Shown: one piece after another, positions 45,805 through 55,693 of the stretch
Position numbering within the stretch: the first letter of the stretch is position 1
How the letters are laid out: every line of letters begins with the position of its first letter
Source of the DNA: GCA-2709075 sp038146865
GTDB taxonomy: Bacteria; Pseudomonadota; Alphaproteobacteria; MPNO01; UBA2964
Assembly: GCA_038146865.1 (NCBI GenBank)
Contig: JAYQSL010000002.1
Coordinates: forward strand, 124,001-188,000
Length of the DNA: 64,000 nt
Reading direction: 5' to 3'
Notes under the pieces: model-generated
Database searches by the model: none
Seen by the model: the letters and a program-made list of their open reading frames with translations, nothing else
Told to the model about the DNA's origin: nothing
Translations under genes and position numbers: made by a program

Positions 45805-47201
45805 ATATGAATTGCCTTTCCGTAGGCATCTAAAACAGACTCGTGCATCGCCTCTGATAATGTCGGATGCGGAAAAATAGTATGCATTAGTTCTTCTTCT
45901 GTCATTTCACCCATTTTGGCAATGACGTACCCTTGAATTTGTTCCGTTACCTCTGGACCGATCATGTGAGCGCCCAATAGCTCTCCCGATTTAGAGTCAA
46001 AAATCGTTTTAACCAATCCCTCCGTTTCGCCCAACGCAATTGCTTTTCCATTACCAACCAGGGGAAACCTTCCTACCCTAATCTCGTATCCCAGCTCTAA
46101 TGCCTTCTCTTCAGTTAAGCCCACGCTCGCTATTTGCGGTCGACAATAAGTGCATCCTGGGATCATTTCTTTTTTCATCGGATGTGGATTTAACCCTGCA
46201 ATGTGTTCCACGCAGATGACAGCCTCATGACTTGCTTTATGAGCCAGCCAGGGCGCACCGGTTAAGTCTCCGATTGCATAAATACCGGGAACACCGGTCG
46301 CGCCCCATTCATCGATAACAACATGCGTCCCATCCAATTTAATAGCCTTGTTTTCCAATCCAATATCTTCAATATTTCCTACGATCCCGACCGCTAATAT
46401 GACCCGTTCATAGACCTTTTCGATCTCTTCCCCCGAAGAAAGAGTAATCTCAGCTAAAACATTTTCTTTATTAGAAGTAAGAGCTCTTACAACTGATCCA
46501 GTGTGTACTTCTATTCCCCGCTTCTCAAAGGCATTGCGTGCAAATGTTGATATCTCTTGGTCTTCGGCCGGCAAAATTCGATTCAACGTTTCCGCTATCG
46601 TGACCTTGGCTCCCATATCGGCATAAAAACTGGCAAATTCCACGCCGATCGCACCAGACCCGATTACAAGCAGGGAACTCGGCATTGTTTGGGGGACCAT
46701 AGCCTCCTTGTATGTCCAAATGAGTTCTCCATCTGGTTCCAACCCAGGAATAGTTCGAGCCCGCGCCCCTGTAGCTAAAATTATATTGTCGGCATTAAGT
46801 TCAATGGAGGCTTGACCTTCCACTTCAACCAGGACGGAGCCAGTACTCCCGAGCTTTCCCCTTCCTTCGATAACGGATATTTTATTTTTTTTGAGCAAGT
46901 GTCGGATGCCATTATTAAGCTGTTTGGCGACCTTACGAGATCGAGAGACCACCTTTTCAATATCAAATGAGAACCCATCACCACGGAGACCGAATTCCTC
47001 CAGAGAGCCCAGCATATCGTATACCTCTGCCGACCTTAAAAGGGCTTTTGTTGGAATACAGCCCCAATTTAAGCAGACGCCCCCGAGATGTTCGCTCTCC
47101 ACCAGGGCCACCTTCATATTAAGCTGGCTTGCTCTAATCGCTGCTACATAACCGCCTGGGCCTCCACCGATCACGACCAAATCGAATTTTGTTTCTGCCA
47201 T
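45801..47201 (-). CDS. lpdA: Dihydrolipoyl dehydrogenase
   Basis: A 466-residue flavoenzyme (E3). The FAD motif is VVIGGGPGGYVAAI, the redox-active pair is Cys43/Cys48 in GGVCLNWGCIPTKA, the NAD motif is VIGSGAIGVEF, and the C-terminal catalytic histidine pair is in IFPHPTLSEAMHE. It reoxidises the lipoyl groups of PdhB and PdhC. It follows pdhC by 57 bases and overlaps lipA, completing a pdhA-pdhB-pdhC-lpdA-lipA run. Confidence 0.95.
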   Translation of the reverse strand: MAETKFDLVVIGGGPGGYVAAIRASQLNMKVALVESEHLGGVCLNWGCIPTKALLRSAEVYDMLGSLEEFGLRGDGFSFDIEKVVSRSRKVAKQLNNGIRHLLKKNKISVIEGRGKLGSTGSVLVEVEGQASIELNADNIILATGARARTIPGLEPDGELIWTYKEAMVPQTMPSSLLVIGSGAIGVEFASFYADMGAKVTIAETLNRILPAEDQEISTFARNAFEKRGIEVHTGSVVRALTSNKENVLAEITLSSGEEIEKVYERVILAVGIVGNIEDIGLENKAIKLDGTHVVIDEWGATGVPGIYAIGDLTGAPWLAHKASHEAVICVEHIAGLNPHPMKKEMIPGCTYCRPQIASVGLTEEKALELGYEIRVGRFPLVGNGKAIALGETEGLVKTIFDSKSGELLGAHMIGPEVTEQIQGYVIAKMGEMTEEELMHTIFPHPTLSEAMHESVLDAYGKAIHI

Positions 47202-47258
47202 CTACTCTATCCGCGTAAAAACTAAATAATTTCGTCAAAAAAATGCCAAACTTCTATA

Positions 47259-48653
47259 CTAGCTCATTAAGAGAAATGGTGGATACTCAATATATTTCTT
47301 AATCGCAGAGATAAGTTGTGCTCCAACAGCGCCATCAATGACCCTGTGATCGCAAGATAGGGTGCAACTCATTACGGTCGCAACGGCAAGATCGTTACCC
47401 TTCACCACGGGGCGTTTCTCTCCAGCTCCAACCGCAAGAATAGCGCCTTGAGGTTCATTAATAATCGCCTCAAAATGCTTTATCCCATACATCCCAAGAT
47501 TAGAGATGCTGAATGATCCCCCTTGATATTCTTCTGGCCTGAGCTTTCCGGACCTAGCCTTACCAGCAAGAACCTTCATTTCCTCGGATATTTCGTGAAG
47601 AGATTTCCTGTCAGCATTTCTAATAATAGGGGTGATCAAACCGTTTTCTAATGCAACTGCCACGGAAATATCGGCTTTTTGATATTTCCTTACACTACCC
47701 TCTCCATCAAAGGATACATTCGCATCAGGAACATCTATCAAAGCGCGACCGCAGGCTTTGATGATAAAGTCGTTAACCGAGAGCTTTACGTCCCTAGAAG
47801 AGAACTCCTCATTCATCATCGCTCGTAACTTCAAAAGCTCATCTATTTCGCAGTCCACTGTAAGATAAAAATGGGGCACGTTTGATTTAGATGAAACCAT
47901 GCGCTCTGCGATAACTTTTCTCATCCCTGACATCGGGATTAACTCTTCACCACTTAAAGCTGCGGCATTAGATGCCATGTCTTCAGTGTGACGTGGACCT
48001 TTTAAAACATCAGCCATTATTATTCGTCCATTGGGTCCACTACCTCTTATGAGGCCCAGGTCGACGTCCGACTCCGAAGCAATTTTTCGCGCGATAGGAC
48101 TAACAAAAATCCGTTCAGAAGCACCTTTTTCTTGCTCGCTTGTTAATCCAGAAGATGCTGTTGCTTCAAGCTTATCAATATTTTGGAGAGCCATTACATC
48201 CGCCCTAATAACTTTACCCCTTGAGCCTGTTCCTTGAATAGCTCCGATATCCAAGCCCTGAGCAATTGCTTCTCGCTTAGCCAATGGTGTTGCCTTCGGA
48301 CTTTTAGAAGAGCGCTTTTGGACATTGGAAGCTTCTGCTTCGTTTTTCTTTCTATCAAAATCCAAAGTCTGATCGGTTTTAAAATCCATGTCCAATGAAT
48401 CCGGCGTTTCACCATCCTCAAGTAATACGCCAATAACCGTGTTAACAGCTACATTTTGAGTTTCCGAGGCCACTAAGATACGGCCCAATACACCTTCGTC
48501 CACCGCTTCGACTTCCATAGTCGCCTTATCTGTCTCAATTTCGGCTATGACATCCCCAGAAGTAACCTTGTCGCCTACCTCTTTAAGCCATTTGGCCAAA
48601 GTTCCTTCAGTCATTGTAGGCGACAAAGCTGGCATTAAAATTTCTATAGGCAT
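47259..48653 (-). CDS. pdhC: Pyruvate dehydrogenase E2, dihydrolipoamide acetyltransferase
   Basis: About 464 residues. One N-terminal lipoyl domain has its modified lysine in ETDKATMEVEA. A linker leads to the E3/E1-binding domain (VSPIARKIASESDVDLGLIRGSGPNGRI) and the catalytic domain ends with the active-site SCDHRVIDGAVGA. A further repeat like the binding domain occurs near 48200 (TPLAKREAIAQGLDIGAIQGTG), so there may be two peripheral binding domains in tandem. The frame is open to 48761, but the ATG at 48653 starts the lipoyl domain exactly and follows the pdhB stop. Confidence 0.94.
   Translation of the reverse strand: MPIEILMPALSPTMTEGTLAKWLKEVGDKVTSGDVIAEIETDKATMEVEAVDEGVLGRILVASETQNVAVNTVIGVLLEDGETPDSLDMDFKTDQTLDFDRKKNEAEASNVQKRSSKSPKATPLAKREAIAQGLDIGAIQGTGSRGKVIRADVMALQNIDKLEATASSGLTSEQEKGASERIFVSPIARKIASESDVDLGLIRGSGPNGRIIMADVLKGPRHTEDMASNAAALSGEELIPMSGMRKVIAERMVSSKSNVPHFYLTVDCEIDELLKLRAMMNEEFSSRDVKLSVNDFIIKACGRALIDVPDANVSFDGEGSVRKYQKADISVAVALENGLITPIIRNADRKSLHEISEEMKVLAGKARSGKLRPEEYQGGSFSISNLGMYGIKHFEAIINEPQGAILAVGAGEKRPVVKGNDLAVATVMSCTLSCDHRVIDGAVGAQLISAIKKYIEYPPFLLMS
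48410..48653 (-). repeat. Lipoyl-domain direct repeat, copy 2 (copy 1 at 49815-50064)
   Basis: The start of pdhC and the start of pdhB encode nearly the same lipoyl domain (both contain LMPALSPTMTEG, GDVIAEIETDKATMEVEA and VDEGVLG). Long stretches of DNA agree, with differences mainly at third codon positions. This indicates an old domain duplication kept under protein-level selection. It is also a place where short reads may be misplaced. Confidence 0.75.
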
Positions 48654-48663
48654 TTGTGGAGCC

Positions 48664-50064
48664 CTAACTTTTATAACATACCGTTTTGACAGCCGAGTAA
48701 ATATCCGCAACTTGAGGAAGCGCAAGAGCCTCAAGATTAGCTGCGTAGGGAAGCGGAACATCCTCTGCGGAAACGCGCTCTACTGGCGCATCAAGGTAAT
48801 CAAATGCCTCTTCCATCACGACTGCCGAGATTTCCGAACCAATTCCCGCAAAAGACCAACCTTCCTCTGCAACAACAGCTCGATTAGTTTTTTTCACCGA
48901 GTTCAAGATCGTATCCTTGTCGAGAGGCCTTAACGTCCTGAGGTCGATTACCTCGGCATCAATTCCTTCGGCACTCAATTCTTCAGCCGCCGAGAGTGCC
49001 TTTCCCACCATTATTGAGAAAGCAATAATAGTCACATCATTGCCCTCCCTTACTACTTTCGCTTTTCCAATCGGCACAGTCCAATTAGGGTCTTCAGGGA
49101 CCTCACAGCTTTCCCCATACAAAATCTCATTTTCGAGGAATATGACTGGATCTAAATCGCGGATCGCCGATTTCAATAGACCTTTTGCATCACCCGCATT
49201 AGATGGCGCAATCACCTTTAGCCCAGGAATATGGGCGTACCAACTCGCGTAACATTGAGAATGCTGCGCTGCTACACGAGCTGCAGCTCCATTGGGTCCT
49301 CGAAATACAATTGGACAGCCCATTTGTCCGCCGGACATATAGTTGGTTTTGGCTGCAGAGTTGATAATTTGATCCATTGCCTGCATCGCAAAATTAAATG
49401 TCATAAACTCGACAATTGGCTTTAATCCTCCAAATGCGGCTCCTACACCCAGACCGGTGAACCCATGTTCCGTAATTGGGGTATCGACTACCCTTCTATC
49501 ACCGAACTCAGCCAACAATCCCTGACTAACCTTATAAGCACCTTCATACTGAGCAACTTCCTCTCCCATCAAAAATACAGCATCATCAATGCGCATTTCT
49601 TCAGCCATCGCATCTCTCAGAGCTTCCCGCATGGAAACAACAGTTGTACTTCCAGAATAGACTGTTTCAGTCCTAACAGAGCTCGTGCGCAGAGCATCGT
49701 TGCTCGCTATTTGGTCCCCCTTGAGACCAGTGTTAGAAGCACCGGCAGGCTCTTCATTTGCGTCCCCAGAAGGCCTCGTAGTTGAAGCCACATTTACTTC
49801 AATCGCATTAGCAGGATCGTCTCCTTCCTCTAATAGCACGGCTATTACTGTGTTTACCGGGACAGACTCGGTTCCTCCATCGATCAGAATTTTACCCAAT
49901 ACCCCCTCGTCAACCGCTTCGACTTCCATTGTCGCTTTATCTGTTTCAATTTCAGCGATGACATCACCTGCATCAACTCGCTCGCCCTCTGCCTTTAGCC
50001 ATCGGGTCAGATTACCTTCAGTCATTGTCGGCGAAAGAGCCGGCATCAAAATGTTAACTGCCAT
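48664..50064 (-). CDS. pdhB: Pyruvate dehydrogenase E1 beta subunit with N-terminal lipoyl domain
   Basis: A 466-residue E1 beta, about 140 residues longer than usual. The extra N-terminal part is a lipoyl domain with the target lysine in ETDKATMEVEA, then an acidic linker and the E1 beta body from VSMREALRDAMAEEM to LPYAANLEAL. Lipoylated E1 beta is a known alphaproteobacterial trait. Its lipoyl-coding DNA is close to that at the start of pdhC. It is 23 bases downstream of pdhA and 10 bases upstream of pdhC. Confidence 0.96.
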   Translation of the reverse strand: MAVNILMPALSPTMTEGNLTRWLKAEGERVDAGDVIAEIETDKATMEVEAVDEGVLGKILIDGGTESVPVNTVIAVLLEEGDDPANAIEVNVASTTRPSGDANEEPAGASNTGLKGDQIASNDALRTSSVRTETVYSGSTTVVSMREALRDAMAEEMRIDDAVFLMGEEVAQYEGAYKVSQGLLAEFGDRRVVDTPITEHGFTGLGVGAAFGGLKPIVEFMTFNFAMQAMDQIINSAAKTNYMSGGQMGCPIVFRGPNGAAARVAAQHSQCYASWYAHIPGLKVIAPSNAGDAKGLLKSAIRDLDPVIFLENEILYGESCEVPEDPNWTVPIGKAKVVREGNDVTIIAFSIMVGKALSAAEELSAEGIDAEVIDLRTLRPLDKDTILNSVKKTNRAVVAEEGWSFAGIGSEISAVVMEEAFDYLDAPVERVSAEDVPLPYAANLEALALPQVADIYSAVKTVCYKS

Positions 50065-50087
50065 TTTCGTTATTTCCCGTTCAATTT

Positions 50088-51146
50088 TCAGGCGCTTACA
50101 TAGACATCACTATAGAGCTCTTTCGGCTCCGGCTCAGGACTTTGTTGGGCAAATTCCGCAGCATCGGCAACTATCGATCGAATTTCTCGATCCAGTTCTT
50201 TCAAAGATGTCTCCGTCGCCGCGTTTAATTTAATTAATCGTTCACCCAACATCTTGATTGGATCAGAGTTTGTACGAATATTATCGACTTCCTCCTTTGA
50301 ACGATATCTAGCTGGGTCAGACATAGAGTGACCTCTATAACGGTAAGTTTGCATTTCCAGAATATAGGGCCCTTTTCCCGCTCGACACCACTCAGCGGCC
50401 TCTAAACCCGCTTGTTTTACAACTTCTACATCCATACCGTCGACTTGCCGTCCTGGAACATCGACGCTCTCACCCAACTTGTATAGGTCTGTCTCCGCGG
50501 AAGCACGCTCTACCGAGGTACCCATGCCATATTTATTATTTTCAATCACATAAATTACTGGCAATTTCCACAAAGCTGCCATGTTAAAACTTTCATGGAC
50601 CTGTCCCTGATTTGCTGCACCATCTCCAAAATAGGTTACAGAAATTGCATTATTTTTTTTATATTTATGAGAAAAAGCTAGACCAGTTCCGATAGACACC
50701 TGGGCCCCCACAATACCATGCCCACCATAAAAATTTTTGTCTCGACTAAACATATGCATAGAGCCGCCTTTACCCTTGGAATAACCACCAATACGACCCG
50801 TCAGTTCTGCCATTACTCCGCGCGACTCCATGCCACAGGCGAGCATATGGCCATGATCTCTGTAGCTTGTTATCACGCTGTCATTCTCTTGAAGTGCCGC
50901 CTGCATACCGACGACTACCGCTTCCTGGCCAATGTAAAGATGACAAAAGCCTCCGATTAGACCCATCCCATAAAGCTGCCCTGCGCGTTCTTCAAAACGT
51001 CTTATCAAAAGCATATCGCGATAGAATTGGAGCAGCTGCTCCTGAGTACTTATACCGTTGGGAGGGGATTCTTTTTTTACATTTTTTGATTTCAAAGACC
51101 TTTTAGCCGCAGTTTTTTTTCCCTTTTTGCTCGGACCAGATGCCAT
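50088..51146 (-). CDS. pdhA: Pyruvate dehydrogenase E1 alpha subunit
   Basis: A 352-residue thiamine diphosphate enzyme. After a lysine-rich N-terminal tail (residues 1-25), FEERAGQLYGMGLIGGFCHLY begins the fold. GDGAANQGQVHESFNMAAL is the cofactor motif, and YRYRGHSMSDPARYRSKEEV is the phosphorylation-loop region of the family. A strong AGGGGGAG ribosome site precedes the ATG. It is the first gene of the PDH run; the 178 bases before it to ftsB (51147-51324 side) are in the downstream direction of ftsB and show no other gene. Confidence 0.96.
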   Translation of the reverse strand: MASGPSKKGKKTAAKRSLKSKNVKKESPPNGISTQEQLLQFYRDMLLIRRFEERAGQLYGMGLIGGFCHLYIGQEAVVVGMQAALQENDSVITSYRDHGHMLACGMESRGVMAELTGRIGGYSKGKGGSMHMFSRDKNFYGGHGIVGAQVSIGTGLAFSHKYKKNNAISVTYFGDGAANQGQVHESFNMAALWKLPVIYVIENNKYGMGTSVERASAETDLYKLGESVDVPGRQVDGMDVEVVKQAGLEAAEWCRAGKGPYILEMQTYRYRGHSMSDPARYRSKEEVDNIRTNSDPIKMLGERLIKLNAATETSLKELDREIRSIVADAAEFAQQSPEPEPKELYSDVYVSA

Positions 51147-51324
51147 TACGTCTCCCCCTCTGGACTTGCCAGTAGACTGCTCAAAAAATACTCAAAAACA
51201 CTGTCCAAGGGTATACGAAAGGAATTTTCAAGCAATATTTCCCTGAGAAAGTTTATGTTTTTTTAAGGGTGTGTTTTGAAAGAAACGTAACTTTTTTTCT
51301 TTAAAAGTGACGTAATCGAAATAG

Positions 51325-51645
51325 CTAGTATTTCCTGCTCAAAAAAATTACAGCCTCGTCTTTTTTTGAAAAACCAGTCATGAGCCTAACTCTCTCATCT
51401 AAAAGGTCCTCGTTTAGGCTCTCAGAGCGCATTAATTTTATCTTATTCTCCCAAGCCAAGCGCTCTGCCAAGAGATTCTTATTTTCAACCTCTTTCTGAA
51501 GAATTTGCTGGTTTAATTGAACCCAGGCAAATAGGCCCCTCTCCCCTTGCACCATGTGGAATAGGAAGTACGCAACCAGTATGCCACCAAAGAATGAGCC
51601 CGCTACCTGCCTGCCCCTTCTTTTTAATTCAAGAAACAGATTCAT
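51325..51645 (-). CDS. ftsB: Septum formation initiator FtsB/DivIC family protein
   Basis: A 106-residue bitopic protein. A short cytoplasmic arginine-rich N-terminus precedes a membrane helix (about 15-33), then a coiled coil (LNQQILQKEVENKNLLAERLA region) and a short C-terminal tail with DERVRLMTGFSKKDE. It would join FtsL and FtsQ in the divisome. The position between eno and pdhA is typical of alphaproteobacteria. Confidence 0.87.
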   Translation of the reverse strand: MNLFLELKRRGRQVAGSFFGGILVAYFLFHMVQGERGLFAWVQLNQQILQKEVENKNLLAERLAWENKIKLMRSESLNEDLLDERVRLMTGFSKKDEAVIFLSRKY

Positions 51646-51783
51646 CTCATGAACGAATCATAAATTACCAAAGCTCGTCAAGAAAATTAAAAAAATTATA
51701 TATTTTCTATTTATTAACAAAGTTTCTTTTCGATACCCCTGCAAACTTGATAATATTCAAAAAGGTTTGGTTTTGGCTCGGGA

Positions 51784-53067
51784 TTACTTTTTAGAGGCAA
51801 AAATAGTCGCCCCCGGATATATTGCTTGGCTATCCAGGTCTTCCTCTATCCGAAGCAGCTGGTTGTACTTAGCAATGCGATCAGACCTGCAAATTGAGCC
51901 GGTTTTAATTTGCCCACAGCCAGTCGCGACAGCGAGATCGGCAATTGTAGAGTCCTCGGTTTCTCCGGACCGATGCGACATTACCGATGAGAAAGATGCA
52001 CGATGCGCCATTTCCACTGCAGCCAGTGTTTCGGAAAGCGTTCCAATTTGGTTGACCTTAACAAGAATAGAATTTCCGATATTTTCATCAATACCTCGAG
52101 CAAGCCGATCAGTGTTGGTCACGAATAAATCATCGCCCACTAGCTGAACTTTTTCTCCTAAAGCATCTGTCAACAATTTCCAGCCCTCCCAATCATCTTC
52201 AGCCATTCCATCCTCGATGCTTAGAATAGGATAGGAGGAGATTAATGACTGGTAGTACTCCACCAATTCTGAATTTTCAAAAACTCGCGACTCTCCATTA
52301 AGGTGATATTTTCCATCTCGGTAAAACTCACTGGATGCCGCATCAAGCGCTATAACCACATCGTTTCCAGGAGAAAAGCCCGACGCTTCTATTGCTTTGA
52401 GAATATATTCAAGCGCGGCATGAGTTCCAGAAATGTTGGGCGCGAAGCCGCCTTCATCTCCTACGTTTGTGCTCAATCCATCTTTTTGAAGTTCTGATTT
52501 GAGAGAATGAAAGATCTCTGCGCCACACCGCAATGCATCAGAAAAGGTCTCTGATCCCACAGGCATAATCATAAATTCCTGTATGTCGATCGGATTATCT
52601 GCGTGAGCACCGCCGTTAAGAATATTCATCATAGGAACAGGCATGATGTGAGCTGAGACCCCTCCTACGTAACGATAAAGCGGCAAACCAGACTCTTCCG
52701 CCGCTGCTTTTGCAACAGCCATACTGACCCCCAGGATGGCATTCGCTCCCAATCGAGCCTTATTCGAAGTTCCATCCAGAGCGATCATAATTTCATCAAG
52801 GCCTGGCTGGTCTTCTGCATCCATCCCGCAAAGAGCCTCAGCTAACTCTCCATTAACGGCATCTAACGCCCGCAAAACACCTTTCCCGCCAAAACGTTTT
52901 TCATCCCCATCCCGTAATTCAACGGCCTCATGCGCGCCTGTGGAGGCCCCTGAAGGAACTGCCGCACGACCAAAGGAACCTGTCTCAAGCAGAACATCTA
53001 CCTCCACTGTTGGGTTTCCTCGCGAATCGAGGATTTCACGACCATGAATTGCTGTGATTGCGGTCAT
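51784..53067 (-). CDS. eno: Enolase
   Basis: A 427-residue enzyme converting 2-phosphoglycerate to phosphoenolpyruvate. GREILDSRGNPTVEVDV at the start, SGASTGAHEAVELRDGD for the flexible loop, GGAHADNPIDIQEFMI, the metal ligands in ALDAASSEFY and SIEDGMAEDDW, and SVMSHRSGETEDSTIADLAV are all intact. It lies between kdsA and ftsB on the same strand. Confidence 0.98.
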   Translation of the reverse strand: MTAITAIHGREILDSRGNPTVEVDVLLETGSFGRAAVPSGASTGAHEAVELRDGDEKRFGGKGVLRALDAVNGELAEALCGMDAEDQPGLDEIMIALDGTSNKARLGANAILGVSMAVAKAAAEESGLPLYRYVGGVSAHIMPVPMMNILNGGAHADNPIDIQEFMIMPVGSETFSDALRCGAEIFHSLKSELQKDGLSTNVGDEGGFAPNISGTHAALEYILKAIEASGFSPGNDVVIALDAASSEFYRDGKYHLNGESRVFENSELVEYYQSLISSYPILSIEDGMAEDDWEGWKLLTDALGEKVQLVGDDLFVTNTDRLARGIDENIGNSILVKVNQIGTLSETLAAVEMAHRASFSSVMSHRSGETEDSTIADLAVATGCGQIKTGSICRSDRIAKYNQLLRIEEDLDSQAIYPGATIFASKK

Positions 53068-53107
53068 CTATACATCTCCAAATAAATCCAATTTTGTACG
53101 AATTATG

Positions 53108-53941
53108 TCAGGCCACATTTTTTGACAGTTCGTCAAAAGCCTGCAGAGTTTTTATCAGGGAAGGCATTTCTTTTAACGGAACCATATTGGGTCCGTCACT
53201 TGGCGCCTTGTCAGGGTCTTGATGGGTTTCCGCGAAGATCGCCGCTACGCCCACGGCAACAGCTGCCCTTGCTAGGACAGAAACATATTCCCTTTGCCCT
53301 CCACTAACTGTTCCTTGTCCACCAGGCTGTTGAACGGAATGCGTCGCATCAAAGACCACTGGAAGGCCAGTTTCTTTTAAAATTGGTAATGCACGCATAT
53401 CAGAAACAAGCGTATTATACCCAAAGCTGGCTCCACGTTCACAAAGCATAATTTTATGATTTCCTGCAGCCTCAACCTTGGCCGCCACATTTTTCATATC
53501 CCAAGGCGCAAGAAACTGACCTTTCTTTATATTCAGCGCACAACCGGTGCCAGCCGCTTCAATTAACAAATCGGTTTGTCTGCACAGAAATGCGGGAATT
53601 TGAATGACATCGACCACCTCTCCGACGGGAGCACATTGTTCCACAGAATGGACGTCTGTTAGAACTGGACACCCATAAAGTTCTTTGACCTCGGATAAAA
53701 TCGGCAAAGCTTGTTTTAAACCAAGCCCTCTCGGACTGTTGATAGAGGTCCTATTTGCCTTATCAAAAGACGTTTTATAGATGAATCCTATATGATTATT
53801 CTTACAAATCTCTGCCAAAGCATGCGACATCTCCAAAGCATGCTGGCGGCTCTCCAACACGCAAGGACCTGCAATCAGCGATAACGGCAAATCGTTACCG
53901 ATTTCTAAAGTGCCAATTCTAATATGCCGTGAGTCAGTCAT
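53108..53941 (-). CDS. kdsA: 3-deoxy-D-manno-octulosonate 8-phosphate synthase
   Basis: A 277-residue aldolase-like enzyme joining phosphoenolpyruvate and arabinose 5-phosphate for lipopolysaccharide core. The N-terminal motif is IAGPCVLESR with a cysteine where the metal-independent enterobacterial enzyme has asparagine, so it should be a metal-dependent (class II) form. KTSFDKANRTS and RGLGLKQAL bind substrate. It indicates a Gram-negative outer membrane with KDO. It lies between pyrG and eno. Confidence 0.95.
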   Translation of the reverse strand: MTDSRHIRIGTLEIGNDLPLSLIAGPCVLESRQHALEMSHALAEICKNNHIGFIYKTSFDKANRTSINSPRGLGLKQALPILSEVKELYGCPVLTDVHSVEQCAPVGEVVDVIQIPAFLCRQTDLLIEAAGTGCALNIKKGQFLAPWDMKNVAAKVEAAGNHKIMLCERGASFGYNTLVSDMRALPILKETGLPVVFDATHSVQQPGGQGTVSGGQREYVSVLARAAVAVGVAAIFAETHQDPDKAPSDGPNMVPLKEMPSLIKTLQAFDELSKNVA

Positions 53942-53974
53942 TTTTTGACCTCCGATACGAGACTTCAGAAATTC

Positions 53975-55603
53975 CTATACCAGCCGCGAGCGCTCTACAG
54001 CCGCTTTGATAAACGCCGTAAACAAAGGATGAGGTTCGAACGGCTTGGATCTAAGCTCAGGATGAAATTGTACACCAACAAACCAAGGGTGATCTTTTAA
54101 CTCAACTATCTCCGGTAACTGGCCGTCAGGTGAGAGCCCCGAAAAAATCAAACCGCAATCTTCTAATCGCTGCTGATAATCAATATTAACTTCATAGCGG
54201 TGCCTGTGCCGCTCAACTATCTCTTCAATTCCATAAACCGATCGCACCAATGATCCTTCGATTAATGTGCAGGGGTATGCTCCTAACCGCATTGATCCGC
54301 CTAATTCGGTATCGTGATCCCGCCTCTCAAGTGTCGTCCCTTTTTTCCACTCTGTAAGCAAACCGACCACTTGATTTTTAACCGAACCAAATTCTGTCGA
54401 CCCCGCACCATCAATAAACGCAAGATTGCGTGCTGCTTCAATCACCGCCATTTGCATGCCAAAACAAATCCCCAGATAGGGCACCCCTCGTTCCCTCGCA
54501 AACTTAACAGCTGCTATCTTGCCCTCTGCCCCCCGTTCTCCAAAGCCACCCGGTACTAAAATACCCTGTACATCCTCGAGGTAGTGAACAGCATCTTCAC
54601 TCTCAAAAATTTCTGAGTCGATCCAATCCATGTTTACGCCGACATTGTTGGCGATACCTCCATGGTCTAATGCCTCGGCTAAGGACTTATACGCATCCGG
54701 TAACTCCGTATATTTTCCTACCACAGCTATCCTTACCCGACTTTCAGGGCTCTTTATGCGGGTGACGATTTCCTGCCAGCGATTAAGATTTAATTTTTTT
54801 GAGGTCCCAATTCCGAAATAATCACAAACCGCTTTATCAAAGCCTTGCTCATGATAGATCAGAGGAACCTCATAAATTGTTTCGACATCTGGAGCAGAAA
54901 TTACTCGCTCAGGCTTAACGTTACAGAAAAGGGCAATTTTTCGGCGGGCATCTTCAGGAACCTCCCTGTCCGAACGGCAAAGCAGCACATCAGCAGTGAT
55001 CCCCATGCTTTGCAGTTCTTTTACAGAGTGTTGGGTAGGTTTGGTCTTTAACTCCCCCGCAGCACTTAAATGAGGTAAAAGAGTTAAGTGCACAAATAGC
55101 GACCTATCCTTTCCAAGCTCATTAGCTTTTTGTCTAATAGCCTCCAAGAAAGGTAAACTTTCTATGTCCCCGACAGTTCCGCCAACTTCACAGAGAACAA
55201 AATCTTCATCGGAGAGATCTGCTGATATAAATTCCTTTATCGCGTCTGTGATATGAGGGATAACCTGAACGGTAGCCCCCAAATAGACACCTTTTCTCTC
55301 CCTTGAGATGACAGTCGAATAAATCTTTCCTGTGGTAACGTTATCGCTTCTTCGCGCTGATACGCCGGTAAACCTCTCATAATGACCCAGGTCCAGATCT
55401 GTCTCTGCACCATCATCAGTGACGAACACCTCTCCATGTTGAGTGGGGCTCATAGTCCCTGGATCAACATTTAAATAGGGGTCCAACTTTCTTAGCCGGA
55501 CTTTGAAACCTCTTGCTTGAAGAAGTGCCCCAAGGGCTGCGGAGGAAATACCTTTACCTAGAGAGGAAACCACACCGCCAGTAATGAATACAAATCGCGT
55601 CAT
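53975..55603 (-). CDS. pyrG: CTP synthase
   Basis: A 542-residue enzyme aminating UTP to CTP. The N-terminal synthetase domain has FITGGVVSSLGKGISSAALG and DPYLNVDPGTMSP. The C-terminal glutaminase domain has the nucleophile cysteine in LGICFGMQMAV and the histidine/glutamate in GVQFHPEL. Length and motifs are complete. It lies 91 bases downstream of secG and 34 upstream of kdsA, a common order. Confidence 0.98.
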   Translation of the reverse strand: MTRFVFITGGVVSSLGKGISSAALGALLQARGFKVRLRKLDPYLNVDPGTMSPTQHGEVFVTDDGAETDLDLGHYERFTGVSARRSDNVTTGKIYSTVISRERKGVYLGATVQVIPHITDAIKEFISADLSDEDFVLCEVGGTVGDIESLPFLEAIRQKANELGKDRSLFVHLTLLPHLSAAGELKTKPTQHSVKELQSMGITADVLLCRSDREVPEDARRKIALFCNVKPERVISAPDVETIYEVPLIYHEQGFDKAVCDYFGIGTSKKLNLNRWQEIVTRIKSPESRVRIAVVGKYTELPDAYKSLAEALDHGGIANNVGVNMDWIDSEIFESEDAVHYLEDVQGILVPGGFGERGAEGKIAAVKFARERGVPYLGICFGMQMAVIEAARNLAFIDGAGSTEFGSVKNQVVGLLTEWKKGTTLERRDHDTELGGSMRLGAYPCTLIEGSLVRSVYGIEEIVERHRHRYEVNIDYQQRLEDCGLIFSGLSPDGQLPEIVELKDHPWFVGVQFHPELRSKPFEPHPLFTAFIKAAVERSRLV

Positions 55604-55693
55604 GGAACTGCATGATACACAAAAAATACGGGTTAGCCCATCCGGAAAGTCAAACCAGAAACAGCGCTTTACCCAAGGTGATTCGTTCGACCT

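Noticed and set aside
48654..48761. 36-residue N-terminal extension of PdhC
   Set aside because: It overlaps pdhB, is not lipoyl-like and the ATG at 48653 starts the domain exactly.
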